Positions 36,931-45,137 of a stretch of DNA of 64,000 bases are shown here, in pieces (position 1 is the stretch's first letter; the number at the start of each line of letters is the position of its first letter). Source of the stretch: Bacillota bacterium (lineage in GTDB: Bacteria; Bacillota; Clostridia; Peptostreptococcales; Anaerovoracaceae); the NCBI GenBank assembly GCA_017438285.1, contig JAFRVY010000026.1, positions 62,001-126,000 on the forward strand, given 5' to 3'. A program made the position numbers and the translations under genes. The notes under the pieces were generated by a model. It saw only the letters and a list, made by a program, of their open reading frames with translations. It ran no database searches and was not told the origin of the DNA.

Positions 36931-37947
36931 ATGAAGAAGACTATTCTGGCATTGGTTCTTTCAGTCATCACAATGTTCGCATTCGTTGGATGCGGCGGAT
37001 CATCAGATACTGAAAGCACAGACGAGGCAACAGCCGCAGTTATCGCTTCACAGGACCTGACGGACTGCACGGCAGTTACAAAGGGCGCCGGCTACTTCAA
37101 TGAAGAAATGGGAGACGGCGTAGATGTGAGCAGAATGGCCGCAGGAAGAGACATGATCACGGCAATGAAGTCGGGAGACGCGAATTTTGCAGGCCCGCTT
37201 GGTATTTGTCCAACGATTGTAGGACTCACGACAGGAACAGACTATAAGGTAATATACGTTGCAAGCTTGATCAGAGGAACAGAGGGTCTGGTTGTAAGAG
37301 AGAGCACCGGGTTCGAAACGGTCGCAGACCTGAAGGGACAGAAGATCGGCGTTACGCTGGCATCCAGCGGACACTACGGCATGCTTTGCGCACTGGAAGA
37401 TGCGGGACTGACAACAGACGATGTTGAGATCCTCGACATGGCTCCTGATGCAATCTTTGCAGCCTGGGAGAGAGGCGACATTGACGTTGCTTACACCTGG
37501 AACCCAACACTCACCAACCTGGCAAACAAGGACGGCAAAATCATCCTGACCGCAGCTGATCTTGCAAAGGCAGGACACCAGACGATCAACTTCCACATTG
37601 TAAACACCGAATTCGCAGAAGCACACCCTGACGTAGTTGCAGCTTATGTCAGAGCGCTCAAGCGCGGCAACGAGTATTATGAGTCTGATAAGGAAGACGC
37701 ACAGAAAGTTGTAAGCGAATATCTGGAAATGGATCTGGATGTTGTTGAACAGCAGATGTCAGACGTTTATCCGGGACTCGACAGACAGCTTGACGATGAT
37801 GTACTTGGCAACGACAATGCAGCCAAGGCCATGCTGCAGGTTGCTGAATTCCTGCAGAAGGCAGGACAGATCGACGATGCGAAGGATCTGGACTTCTACA
37901 AGGCAGCAATCGATACGACATTCATCGAACAGGTACAGGGCGAATAA
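36931..37947 (+). CDS. ABC importer substrate-binding lipoprotein, TauA-like
   Basis: A 338-residue lipoprotein starting at MKKTILALVLSVITMFAFVGCGG, a signal peptide ending in a lipobox cysteine. An Asp/Thr/Ala-rich linker follows. GTEGLVVRESTGFETVADLKGQKIGVTLASSGHYGMLCALEDAGLTTDDVEILDMAPDAIFAAWERGDIDVAYTWNP follows the block order of taurine-binding TauA closely. Ligands of this branch are small sulfonates. The true substrate is unknown; the linked glycyl radical enzyme suggests a hydroxylated sulfonate. Confidence 0.85.
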   Translation: MKKTILALVLSVITMFAFVGCGGSSDTESTDEATAAVIASQDLTDCTAVTKGAGYFNEEMGDGVDVSRMAAGRDMITAMKSGDANFAGPLGICPTIVGLTTGTDYKVIYVASLIRGTEGLVVRESTGFETVADLKGQKIGVTLASSGHYGMLCALEDAGLTTDDVEILDMAPDAIFAAWERGDIDVAYTWNPTLTNLANKDGKIILTAADLAKAGHQTINFHIVNTEFAEAHPDVVAAYVRALKRGNEYYESDKEDAQKVVSEYLEMDLDVVEQQMSDVYPGLDRQLDDDVLGNDNAAKAMLQVAEFLQKAGQIDDAKDLDFYKAAIDTTFIEQVQGE

Positions 37948-37972
37948 TTAAGATTGGACAACGAACAGAAGA

Positions 37973-38767
37973 ATGAGCTACAAAGACGTTCAAATGACCG
38001 TACGGTCACTATCACTTAAATACAAAGGGCAGGGCGATTCGCCGGACACGCTTGCACTGGACAACATAAATCTCACAGTTCATGACGGCGATTTCCTCTG
38101 CATTCTGGGACCTTCGGGCTGCGGCAAGAGCACCCTCCTCAATGTCATGGCAGGGCTTTTGAAGCAGACTGAAGGCACGATCGAGATGCGCGGCAAGAAG
38201 ATCGAAGGAGTTGATCCTAGCAGAGCGGTCGTGTTCCAGACGCCGACCCTCTATCCGTGGACCACGGTTTACAACAACATCGCGTTTGGTCCAACGGTCA
38301 GAGGCATCGACAAGAAGGAAATTCAGGAAAGAACAGAGAAATATCTGTCACTGGTAGGGCTCAAGGATTTTGCCAACGCAAAGCCATATGAGCTCTCTGG
38401 AGGCATGAGGCAGAGAGTGGCGCTGGCGAGAGCTCTGGTAAACGATCCGACGATGATTCTGCTGGACGAGCCTTTTGGTGCGCTTGACGCGTTCACCAGA
38501 AACTCCATGCAAGATCTTATCCGAAAGATCTGGAAGGCAACGAAGCCGACGATTATCATGATCACACACGATGTAGACGAGGCGTTGACGCTGGCGACAA
38601 GAATCGTCGCCATGTCACCTTCTCCGGGCAGGATCGTTCAGGAATTCGATGTGGACTTTACCATGCGAATGATTGACAGCCAGGAGGACGCCAGATACAC
38701 TCCGGAGTACGTCGAGCTCAGAAAGACCATATTGGGGTTAATGCATCTTGAACGGGAAAGTCTTTAA
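37973..38767 (+). CDS. ABC importer ATPase, TauB/SsuB-like
   Basis: A 264-residue ATPase. Walker A is LGPSGCGKSTLLNVMAG, the signature YELSGGMRQRVALARAL, Walker B MILLDEPFGALD, and the switch histidine is in IMITHDVDEAL. This pattern belongs to the nitrate/sulfonate/taurine subfamily. Its last 20 bases overlap the start of the activase gene, tying import to the radical enzyme in one transcript. Confidence 0.9.
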   Translation: MSYKDVQMTVRSLSLKYKGQGDSPDTLALDNINLTVHDGDFLCILGPSGCGKSTLLNVMAGLLKQTEGTIEMRGKKIEGVDPSRAVVFQTPTLYPWTTVYNNIAFGPTVRGIDKKEIQERTEKYLSLVGLKDFANAKPYELSGGMRQRVALARALVNDPTMILLDEPFGALDAFTRNSMQDLIRKIWKATKPTIIMITHDVDEALTLATRIVAMSPSPGRIVQEFDVDFTMRMIDSQEDARYTPEYVELRKTILGLMHLERESL

Positions 38768-39695
38768 TATCCAACATTATACGATACACGATGGGCCGGG
38801 CATCCGAACAGAATTGTTTCTCAAGGGATGCCCCCTTCGTTGTCCCTGGTGCAGCAATCCGGAAGGGCAGAGCCTGAAAGTGCAGCCGGGGGTATATTCG
38901 ACCAGGTGTATTTCAGACAGCGTTTGCGGCCTCTGCAGGACGGCATGTCCGCAGGAGGGCGCATTGCTTTTTGTGGAGGGAAAACTGGAACGGATCGATC
39001 CGAATCGCTGCAGCAGCTGTATGGCATGCGCGGACGCCTGTCCGGCAGACGCCATCAAGCAGTGGGGACGGGAGATCTCCGTCCGGGAGGCCATGGATGA
39101 GATCCGCAGGGACAAAGGCTACTACGACCGCTCCGGCGGCGGCGTGACTGTATCCGGCGGCGAACCGCTCCTGCAGGCAGACTTTGTTGCGGAAGTATTC
39201 AAGGCCTGCAGGGAAGAGGGAATCCACACCTGCTGCGAGTCGACGCTCTGCGTTCCGTGGGAGCAGATCGAAAAAGTCCTCCCGTGGACTGACATGTTCT
39301 TTACGGACATCAAGCACATGGACAGCAAGATCCATGAAGAATTCACAGGGGTCGGGAACGAGAGAATATTCGAAAACCAGAAGAAACTTGCCGGTCTCGG
39401 CAAGGAAATGGTCGTGCGCATTCCGGTCATTCCGGGCGTCAACGACGACAAGAACAACATCGAAAAAACGGCGGACTATATTTTGGACGAACTGGGCGGC
39501 AGGGTCAGGACTTTGCAGCTGCTCAGCTTCATGCGCCTGGGCGAGGAGAAGTACGCATCTCTGGGGCGGCCGTACGGCATGCAGGATCTGGAGATCGACC
39601 GACCGGCATTTCAGAAGCACGTCGAAGAAATGGCCGCATATTTTGAAGAGCGTGGAATCCACTGCACAGTGGGGACCCGCGAGAAGGAAGCGTAA
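38748..39695 (+). CDS. Glycyl radical enzyme activating enzyme (radical SAM)
   Basis: A 315-residue activase. CPLRCPWC is the radical SAM CxxxCxxC site. Two extra ferredoxin clusters follow at CGLCRTACP and CSSCMACADACP, as in the activases of the diol dehydratase, choline lyase and hydroxyphenylacetate decarboxylase group. VTVSGGEPLLQ is the SAM-binding GGE. The start is a TTG at 38748 inside the ATPase gene; there is no ATG that would keep the conserved N-terminus. Its stop overlaps the next ATG. It would install the radical on the following enzyme. Confidence 0.92.
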   Translation: MNGKVFNIQHYTIHDGPGIRTELFLKGCPLRCPWCSNPEGQSLKVQPGVYSTRCISDSVCGLCRTACPQEGALLFVEGKLERIDPNRCSSCMACADACPADAIKQWGREISVREAMDEIRRDKGYYDRSGGGVTVSGGEPLLQADFVAEVFKACREEGIHTCCESTLCVPWEQIEKVLPWTDMFFTDIKHMDSKIHEEFTGVGNERIFENQKKLAGLGKEMVVRIPVIPGVNDDKNNIEKTADYILDELGGRVRTLQLLSFMRLGEEKYASLGRPYGMQDLEIDRPAFQKHVEEMAAYFEERGIHCTVGTREKEA

Positions 39696-42217
39696 TGAAC
39701 GATAGTTTACACACAATGGCCTGCGGGCTGGATCCATATGACAAGACCTACAGTCTCGGTTACGAAGTCGGACACGGTGACTGGTCGCCGTTCCCGAGAG
39801 TCAACAAGCTGAGACAGGTGTTTCTCGACAGACCGTTCAACATCGACAACGAGCGTTTCAGAAATGTAACGAAGGCGTATCAGATGTACGAGGATCTGCC
39901 GGTCAAGCTGCGCTGCGCAAAGGCTTTTGAAAGCATTTTGATGAACGCCACCCTTGAGATCTACGACGACGATCTGATCATGGGTGAGATCGCGGCGCCT
40001 GCAAAGGCTTCCCCGCAGTATCCGGAGTTTTCGGTGAACTGGATGCTCTACGAGGCTTTGAACGAACCTTTTGAGGAGCGCGAACACGACCAGTTCTATT
40101 TCGTGAACGAAGAGGACAGAGCGGAATTCATAGAGCTTTGCCGCTGGTGGCAGGGGAAGGCTGTCGACGATCAGGTCGAGGCCTATCTCGATGACGACCA
40201 GAGGAAGGGTTCCCAGTCGGGCAAGAAGATCTTTCAGACGAATCTCTATCATTACGGCGGCGTCGGCCACTACGTAATGAACTACGAGAAGATCCTGCGC
40301 ATCGGCTTTGACGGAATGGTCAGCGAGGCGAAAGAGCGCCTGGCGGGCCTTTCGAAGAAGGATCCGGACTACGCGGAGAAGAAAGTGTTCTATGAAGCCG
40401 TGATCATCTGTCATGAAGCGGCAATCAAATACATCGAGCGCTACGCGAAGCTGGCCGAAGAAAAGGCGGCTGCTGAGAAGGACCCGAAGAGAAAGGGCGA
40501 GCTGGAGATGATGGCAAAGAATGCACACCAGATCGCAGGCGGCCCGGCACGGACCTTCTGGCAGGCACTCCAGCTGTTCAACTTCGCGACGACGCTGACA
40601 CTAATCGAAAGCAACGGTCACTCCGTGTCCTACGGACGCATGGACCAGTGGCTGTATCCATATTATAAAGAAGACATGCAGAGCGGGACCATCACGAAGG
40701 AATTCGCACAGGAACTGCTCGAGGTCACATACGTCAAGATGAACAATCCGACGAAGATCCGCGACGGCGGGACTGTCAGAGTACGTCAGGGCAGAGGCTT
40801 TGGCGGCGAATGCCTGACCATCGGCGGCGTCGACCGCGACGGAAAGGATGCGACGAACGATCTGACCATGATGCTTCTGGACGCATCCGTACACACGAGG
40901 ATGATGTGCCCGTGGCTTCTGGTCCGCATGCATGAGAACACGCCGTACGAACTGAAGGTCAAGACGGTGGAGTGCATCCGTGCCGGCTACGGTCATCCGA
41001 AGGTCTTCAACGATGCGCCGACGATCAAGGCGCAGATGAGCAAAGGCATGCCTCTGGAAGAGGCGAGAGACTACGCCATCGTCGGATGTGTCGAACCGAA
41101 TTCTCCCGGCCGCGAGTACGGCTGGCATGACGGTTCGTATATCAACACGGTCAAGTTCATGGAGATGGTCCTCAACGGAGGCAGGTGCCTGGACTGCGGA
41201 CCGCACTGCAGCAGATGGGAGAAGTGCGGCGCCCTGGGCAAAGCCCTTGGACCGAATACGGGAAGTCTCGAAACCTACAAGAGTTTCGATGAAGTGCTGG
41301 AGAGCGTCGACAAGCAGTTCGACTACTGGATTGACCAGATGTGCAGCACCATGAATATCGTTGACAGAGCCCATCGCGACCGCAAGCCTTTGCCGTATGC
41401 ATCGGCCTTCTTCGACGGATGTCTCGAGTCAGGCGTGGACCTGACGGCCGGCGGGACCATATACAACGGCATCGGCCCGCAGGCATCGGGTATCGCCACC
41501 TGCGCGGACACACTGGCAACGATCAAGCAGCTGGTGTTCGACGAGAAGAAGTTTACAGGCGGCGAGCTTTTGCAGGCTGTCAAGGATAACTGGGAAGGAC
41601 ACGAGATCCTCTACAATCTCGTCAACAGCTCCAAGGTGCATCATTTTGGAAACGATGACGACTATGCGGACGATCTCTTCAAGTTCATGTTCGAGTGCTA
41701 TTGCAGGCATCTGACCGGCAGGCCGACGATCCGCGGCGGCGAATACACGCCGGGCGTCTACTCGGTAAGCGCCAATGTCGGCATGGGGTTGAATACCAAT
41801 GCGTCTCTCGACGGGCGCAAGGCCGGCGAAGCAATTTCGGACAACATGGGACCTGTGCATACGGCCTGGGGATCCCACGATATCAAGGGACCGATCGCAG
41901 TCGCCCATTCCGTATCGAAGGTGGATCACAGTCTGGCGACCAACGGAACTCTTCTGAACATGAAGTTCCCGCAGGAGGCGGTCAAGGGCAGGGAAGGCCG
42001 CGATAATCTCATCGGCTTCATCGACGAGTATCTGGCCGGCGACCCGATGCACGTGCAGTTCAATATCATGAGTTCCGAAACCATGCGGGCGGCCCAGAAG
42101 CATCCGGAACAGTATAAGGATATGCTGGTCCGCGTTGCCGGCTACAGCGCATATTTCGTCGAACTCGGCAAGGCACTGCAGGATGATCTGATCAATCGAA
42201 CAGAGCTTTCGTTCTAA
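39695..42217 (+). CDS. Glycyl radical enzyme, diol-dehydratase-like
   Basis: An 840-residue pyruvate-formate-lyase superfamily enzyme. The radical glycine is at about 816 in VRVAGYSAYF. The thiyl cysteine is C465 in GCVEP, with the general-base glutamate at 467. D479 (GWHD), H192 (GGVGH) and H309-S310 (NGHS) occupy the positions that glycerol dehydratase uses for its diol. This argues for a dehydratase over choline lyase or isethionate lyase. Given the TauABC-like importer and the two aldehyde-converting enzymes, a dihydroxylated sulfonate is a reasonable substrate guess, not a proven one. Confidence 0.85.
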   Translation: MNDSLHTMACGLDPYDKTYSLGYEVGHGDWSPFPRVNKLRQVFLDRPFNIDNERFRNVTKAYQMYEDLPVKLRCAKAFESILMNATLEIYDDDLIMGEIAAPAKASPQYPEFSVNWMLYEALNEPFEEREHDQFYFVNEEDRAEFIELCRWWQGKAVDDQVEAYLDDDQRKGSQSGKKIFQTNLYHYGGVGHYVMNYEKILRIGFDGMVSEAKERLAGLSKKDPDYAEKKVFYEAVIICHEAAIKYIERYAKLAEEKAAAEKDPKRKGELEMMAKNAHQIAGGPARTFWQALQLFNFATTLTLIESNGHSVSYGRMDQWLYPYYKEDMQSGTITKEFAQELLEVTYVKMNNPTKIRDGGTVRVRQGRGFGGECLTIGGVDRDGKDATNDLTMMLLDASVHTRMMCPWLLVRMHENTPYELKVKTVECIRAGYGHPKVFNDAPTIKAQMSKGMPLEEARDYAIVGCVEPNSPGREYGWHDGSYINTVKFMEMVLNGGRCLDCGPHCSRWEKCGALGKALGPNTGSLETYKSFDEVLESVDKQFDYWIDQMCSTMNIVDRAHRDRKPLPYASAFFDGCLESGVDLTAGGTIYNGIGPQASGIATCADTLATIKQLVFDEKKFTGGELLQAVKDNWEGHEILYNLVNSSKVHHFGNDDDYADDLFKFMFECYCRHLTGRPTIRGGEYTPGVYSVSANVGMGLNTNASLDGRKAGEAISDNMGPVHTAWGSHDIKGPIAVAHSVSKVDHSLATNGTLLNMKFPQEAVKGREGRDNLIGFIDEYLAGDPMHVQFNIMSSETMRAAQKHPEQYKDMLVRVAGYSAYFVELGKALQDDLINRTELSF

Positions 42218-42226
42218 CAATTAATT

Positions 42227-42257
42227 AAGACCCGACGTCAACGTCATGTCGGGTCTT
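42227..42257. terminator. Bidirectional terminator after the glycyl radical enzyme gene
   Basis: AAGACCCGAC (42227-42236) and GTCGGGTCTT (42248-42257) form a 10-bp stem, T-rich on the plus side and AATTAATT on the other. It separates the two convergent transcripts. Confidence 0.88.
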
Positions 42258-42258
42258 T

Positions 42259-43122
42259 TCATATTCTTGGGAGAACTTTGGCTGACAACAGATCTCGAAT
42301 AAGACCTGATGCTTCGATATCACACTCAAATGTTGTTATCAGATTCCTTTCAGAAACCGTACCGGTTTCACGCATTATAAAGGCTCTGTCTGAAGAGGTG
42401 CAACGATAGAATGGATTGCTTGCAACGCCCTCGTGCTCGTGATAAATAATCTCATTGTCAAACGTGAGTGAAGAATAATCGGGGAAGATTCTGGTCATAC
42501 CAGTTCGCGAGTCGAAGCTCCGCCAAAGGGACCCTCGCATGTTCATCCAACTCAGTTCAGGAGGAACGTTCCAAACGCATACCCCTGATGAATAGTGAAA
42601 TAAACTCCGTCCTCTTCGATAATCTGCCGTACATAGTTCAAGTTCGGCGATTAACGATGATAGGTCAACAAGTAGTTCGGCTTCATAACGCATAGGGATT
42701 CCCAACAAATCGTATTGGTTTGCAATCTCCCGTTCAGACTTTGACCTCGTCATTGTTCCACCAAGTGACCTGTATGTTTTTTCCTCTGGCTTGAACGTAT
42801 TGGTTTTGTAATTCTCATGCGTCCACGCATATTGCTCTTTTGTCAGTGTAATTCTGGGAATGTCAAGCCCGGCAGCTGCATAGCTTTCAAGGAGACTGTC
42901 CAATTTATTACGGGCTGTGCCTTTCAAAACATCAATATAAAGCCGAATATACTTTTTTCGTGCCAAAGCATAAACAAATTCAAGATTCTGGTTGATGTTG
43001 TGAACTTCACCAGGGCCAACATAATGCACAAATGCTGTATACTTTGATGAGCGCTTTAGATATAAAGATCCTTCAGGAAGTCTTTGTAATTCTCGCGTTA
43101 ATCTTTCTATCCTTTTGTTCAT
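42259..43122 (-). CDS. Hypothetical protein, possible PD-(D/E)XK nuclease fold
   Basis: A 287-residue protein of no family I can name. The N-terminal 110 residues are helical and basic (NKRIERLTRELQRLP, ARKKYIRLYIDVL). The centre has SKSEREIANQYDLLGIPMRYEAELLVD, and later FPDYSSLTFDNEIIYHEHEG. The order E...GI-x-x-RYE...PD-x(8-15)-hydrophobic-x-HEHEG resembles PD-(D/E)XK-like proteins common in Clostridia, so a nuclease core is plausible, with uncertain catalytic residues. Its start faces a palindrome and the TTAACCA array. Composition is more AT-rich than the flanking genes. Confidence 0.6.
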   Translation of the reverse strand: MNKRIERLTRELQRLPEGSLYLKRSSKYTAFVHYVGPGEVHNINQNLEFVYALARKKYIRLYIDVLKGTARNKLDSLLESYAAAGLDIPRITLTKEQYAWTHENYKTNTFKPEEKTYRSLGGTMTRSKSEREIANQYDLLGIPMRYEAELLVDLSSLIAELELCTADYRRGRSLFHYSSGVCVWNVPPELSWMNMRGSLWRSFDSRTGMTRIFPDYSSLTFDNEIIYHEHEGVASNPFYRCTSSDRAFIMRETGTVSERNLITTFECDIEASGLIRDLLSAKVLPRI

Positions 43123-43142
43123 GACGCCTCCCTTTTGTCAAT

Positions 43143-43165
43143 GATTTGGTAAATATTACCAAATC
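43143..43165. promoter_or_regulatory. Palindromic operator candidate
   Basis: GATTTGGTAA (43143-43152) and TTACCAAATC (43156-43165) are perfect complements around ATA, 21 bp before the start of the hypothetical gene. A palindrome at that place is typical of a repressor site. The arms resemble the TTTGGTTAA arms of the neighbouring array, with one T fewer. Confidence 0.6.
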
Positions 43166-43207
43166 AAGCAAGACCCGTCAATGGAAATGTAATACAAAAC
43201 CACAAGA

Positions 43208-43540
43208 TTAACCAAAAGTATGTCGGGAAAGGCCTTTTGGTTAGGAATCCAGAGTAACGGAGGACAAAGTTAACCATAACTGCCTGGTTCTAATTGATTT
43301 GGTTAACAATCCAAGGAGAACAAAGACTATCATTGACCATAATTGCTCGATATCAATTGTTTTGGTTAATCGACCTTAACCAAAGAAGTTCTTGATACGA
43401 GAGATTGGTTAACACTCTAATCGGCGTATTGGCACGTACTAACCAAGAGGCAATCGATTACACAAGAATGGTTAAAGCAGTCCGAAGTATATCTGCGGGG
43501 GTTAACCAAAAGCCAACATATTACATAATCATGGTTAAAG
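43208..43540. repeat. Array of twelve alternating TTAACCA / TGGTTAA sites
   Basis: Left arms (TTAACCA or one-base variants) start at 43208, 43270, 43333, 43376, 43439 and 43502. Right arms (TGGTTAA-like) start at about 43238, 43299, 43362, 43405, 43469 and 43532. Within each of the six pairs the arms are 29-30 bp apart. Between pairs the step is 32-35 bp, except 14 bp between pairs three and four. The interior differs between units, though the last two share a longer block (ATTACA, then ATGGTTAAAG). Each unit could fold as a hairpin or be a paired protein site on one DNA face (about three turns). No gene lies inside. Confidence 0.8.
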
Positions 43541-43665
43541 GCGACATGAAAATCCCCGTAGAGGTAAAGCCTTGAGACGATTGGAGAAATTCTTGTCATG
43601 TACGGGAAATAGCACTTTACTTTTAGGGTGGCCATGATGTAGTATGAGAGTGTAATAAAATATTG

Positions 43666-43738
43666 CTAACTAATATATATTCAGTATGATGGCCTGAAAG
43701 TTTCTACCGCGCGCCGAAAAAAAGCGACTATTAGTGAG
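43666..43738 (+). ncRNA. Purine (guanine-type) riboswitch aptamer
   Basis: It aligns base for base with the xpt-type aptamer. P1 is CTAACTAAT (43666-43674) with ATTAGTGAG (43730-43738). The joining segment AAGTTTCTACC is perfect. L2 is ATGATGG, L3 CCGAAAA. The specificity position in GACTAT is C, as in guanine binders. P2 and P3 are weak: P3 keeps only the three outer pairs (CGC/GCG). It lies upstream of purE with a hairpin in between, so it should regulate the pur operon by guanine or a related purine. Confidence 0.83.
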
Positions 43739-43783
43739 AATATGCCTATGTGCCAAGTATTTTTTATTTTTTTGAATGTTTAT

Positions 43784-43840
43784 GGCAGAAGAATCGCTCA
43801 TGAGTAAGCTCATGAAGGTTTTTCTGCCTTCTGTTATTTT
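43784..43840 (+). terminator. Riboswitch expression-platform terminator
   Basis: GGCAGAAGAA (43784-43793) pairs with TTTTTCTGCC (43819-43828) with one bulge, and an inner TCATGA repeat may extend the hairpin. A T-rich tail (TTCTGTTATTTT) follows and ends just before the purE ribosome-binding site. It fits transcription attenuation. Confidence 0.7.
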
Positions 43841-43854
43841 AAAGGAGAAGTGAG

Positions 43855-44337
43855 ATGAAAAAAGTTGGAATTGTAATGGGAAGCGACAGCGATATGCCGG
43901 TTGCAGAGAAGGCGATCCAGCGCCTGGAGAAATACGGCGTGCCTTACGAAGTGCATATCTATTCTGCCCACAGAACGCCTGAAGCGGCACGGGAATTCAG
44001 CGCAAAGGCTGCCGAGAGAGGCTTCGGCGCCATCATCGCACTTGCCGGCAAGGCGGCCCATCTGGCCGGCAGTCTGGCGGCAAATACGGTGATTCCGGTT
44101 ATCGGCGTGCCGGTCAAATCATCGACCCTGGACGGTCTGGACGCGCTCCTTTCGACGGTGCAGATGCCGACGGGAATTCCGGTTGCGACCGTTGCGATCG
44201 ATGGCGCAGCAAACGCAGCGATCCTGGCAGCGCAGATCATCGCCCTTTCGGATGATGAACTGGCGGGAACGCTCAGAGAAGAGAGAAAAGCGAACGAAGC
44301 CGAGGTCCTGGCCAAGGACGCGGCGCTCAACGCGTAA
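43855..44337 (+). CDS. purE: N5-carboxyaminoimidazole ribonucleotide mutase
   Basis: A 160-residue class I PurE that shifts the carboxyl group of N5-CAIR to give CAIR. GIVMGSDSDMPVAEKA, VHIYSAHRTPEAAREF and ALAGKAAHLAGSLAANT carry the active-site Ser, Asp and His (usual AHLPG is AHLAG here). No purK is adjacent. AAAGGAG precedes the ATG. First gene of the riboswitch-led operon. Confidence 0.94.
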   Translation: MKKVGIVMGSDSDMPVAEKAIQRLEKYGVPYEVHIYSAHRTPEAAREFSAKAAERGFGAIIALAGKAAHLAGSLAANTVIPVIGVPVKSSTLDGLDALLSTVQMPTGIPVATVAIDGAANAAILAAQIIALSDDELAGTLREERKANEAEVLAKDAALNA

Positions 44338-44419
44338 GATACCGCGCGCAATGCTTAAGATATAACGCGCAGCACAACCAAGTTAAATAATGTAATTACA
44401 CATATAGGAGGAACAAAAA

Positions 44420-45100
44420 ATGGAATTAGTTTACACAGGAAAAACCAAGAACGTATATGCAATGGACAACGGCAACTATCTGCTCAAGTTCAAGGATGAC
44501 GTAACCGGCAAGGACGGCGTATTCGATCCGGGCATGAACGAAGTCGGCCTGACCATCGAGGGCGTTGGCGATGTCAACCTGAGAATGTCGATCTACTTCT
44601 TCGAGAAGATCAACGCAGCAGGAATCCCGACACACTTCGTAAGCGCAGACCTCGAAAACACCACTATGGAAGTTAAGCCTGCCAAGGTATTCGGACACGG
44701 ACTGGAAGTCATCTGCAGACACAAGGCGGTAGGATCCTTCTACAGAAGATACGGTGAATACATCGAAGAGGGAGCGGATCTGCCTGCATACGTTGAAACC
44801 ACATTCAAGAACGACGAAAAGGAAGACCCGCTCGTAACCAAGGACGGACTTCTCGTTCTGGGAATTATGACAGACAAGCAGTACGAAGACCTGAAGGTCA
44901 TGACACAGCAGATCACACAGATCGTTGCTGACGATCTCCTCGAAAAGGGTCTCGTACTTTATGACATCAAGTTCGAATTCGGATACGATGAAAACGGCAA
45001 CGTAATGCTGATCGACGAGATCGCATCCGGAAACATGAGAGTTTACAAGAACGGCGAATACATCGAGCCGCTGGAGCTTTCAGAACTCTTCTTCGCATAG
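44420..45100 (+). CDS. purC: SAICAR synthetase
   Basis: A 226-residue ligase adding aspartate to [40 protein letters not shown] holds the ATP-binding N-terminus. [16 protein letters not shown] and [21 protein letters not shown] are the other conserved blocks. AGGAGG precedes the ATG. Confidence 0.95.
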   Translation: MELVYTGKTKNVYAMDNGNYLLKFKDDVTGKDGVFDPGMNEVGLTIEGVGDVNLRMSIYFFEKINAAGIPTHFVSADLENTTMEVKPAKVFGHGLEVICRHKAVGSFYRRYGEYIEEGADLPAYVETTFKNDEKEDPLVTKDGLLVLGIMTDKQYEDLKVMTQQITQIVADDLLEKGLVLYDIKFEFGYDENGNVMLIDEIASGNMRVYKNGEYIEPLELSELFFA

Positions 45101-45137
45101 ACAGCACAGGACACATGCTCACGCAGCAGGAGGAATC

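Noticed and set aside
39695..42217. Isethionate sulfite-lyase (IslA) or choline TMA-lyase (CutC) as the call
   Set aside because: From memory of the structures, IslA uses Arg and Gln where this protein has Gly188 and His192, and CutC has Thr before the Asp position where this has His. Dehydratase residues fit better; a tree would be decisive.
43208..43540. CRISPR array
   Set aside because: The conserved units are 7-10 bp and alternate in orientation; there are no long direct repeats, no equal spacers and no cas genes.
43208..43540. Integron attC sites
   Set aside because: No gene cassettes lie between the units, no integrase is nearby, and the arms do not fit the RYYYAAC/GTTRRRY core consistently.
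43417..43635. Minus-strand reading frame with a repeated 21-residue pattern
   Set aside because: The repetition is only the translation of the 62-bp array period; no ribosome-binding site and cysteine-rich, improbable protein.
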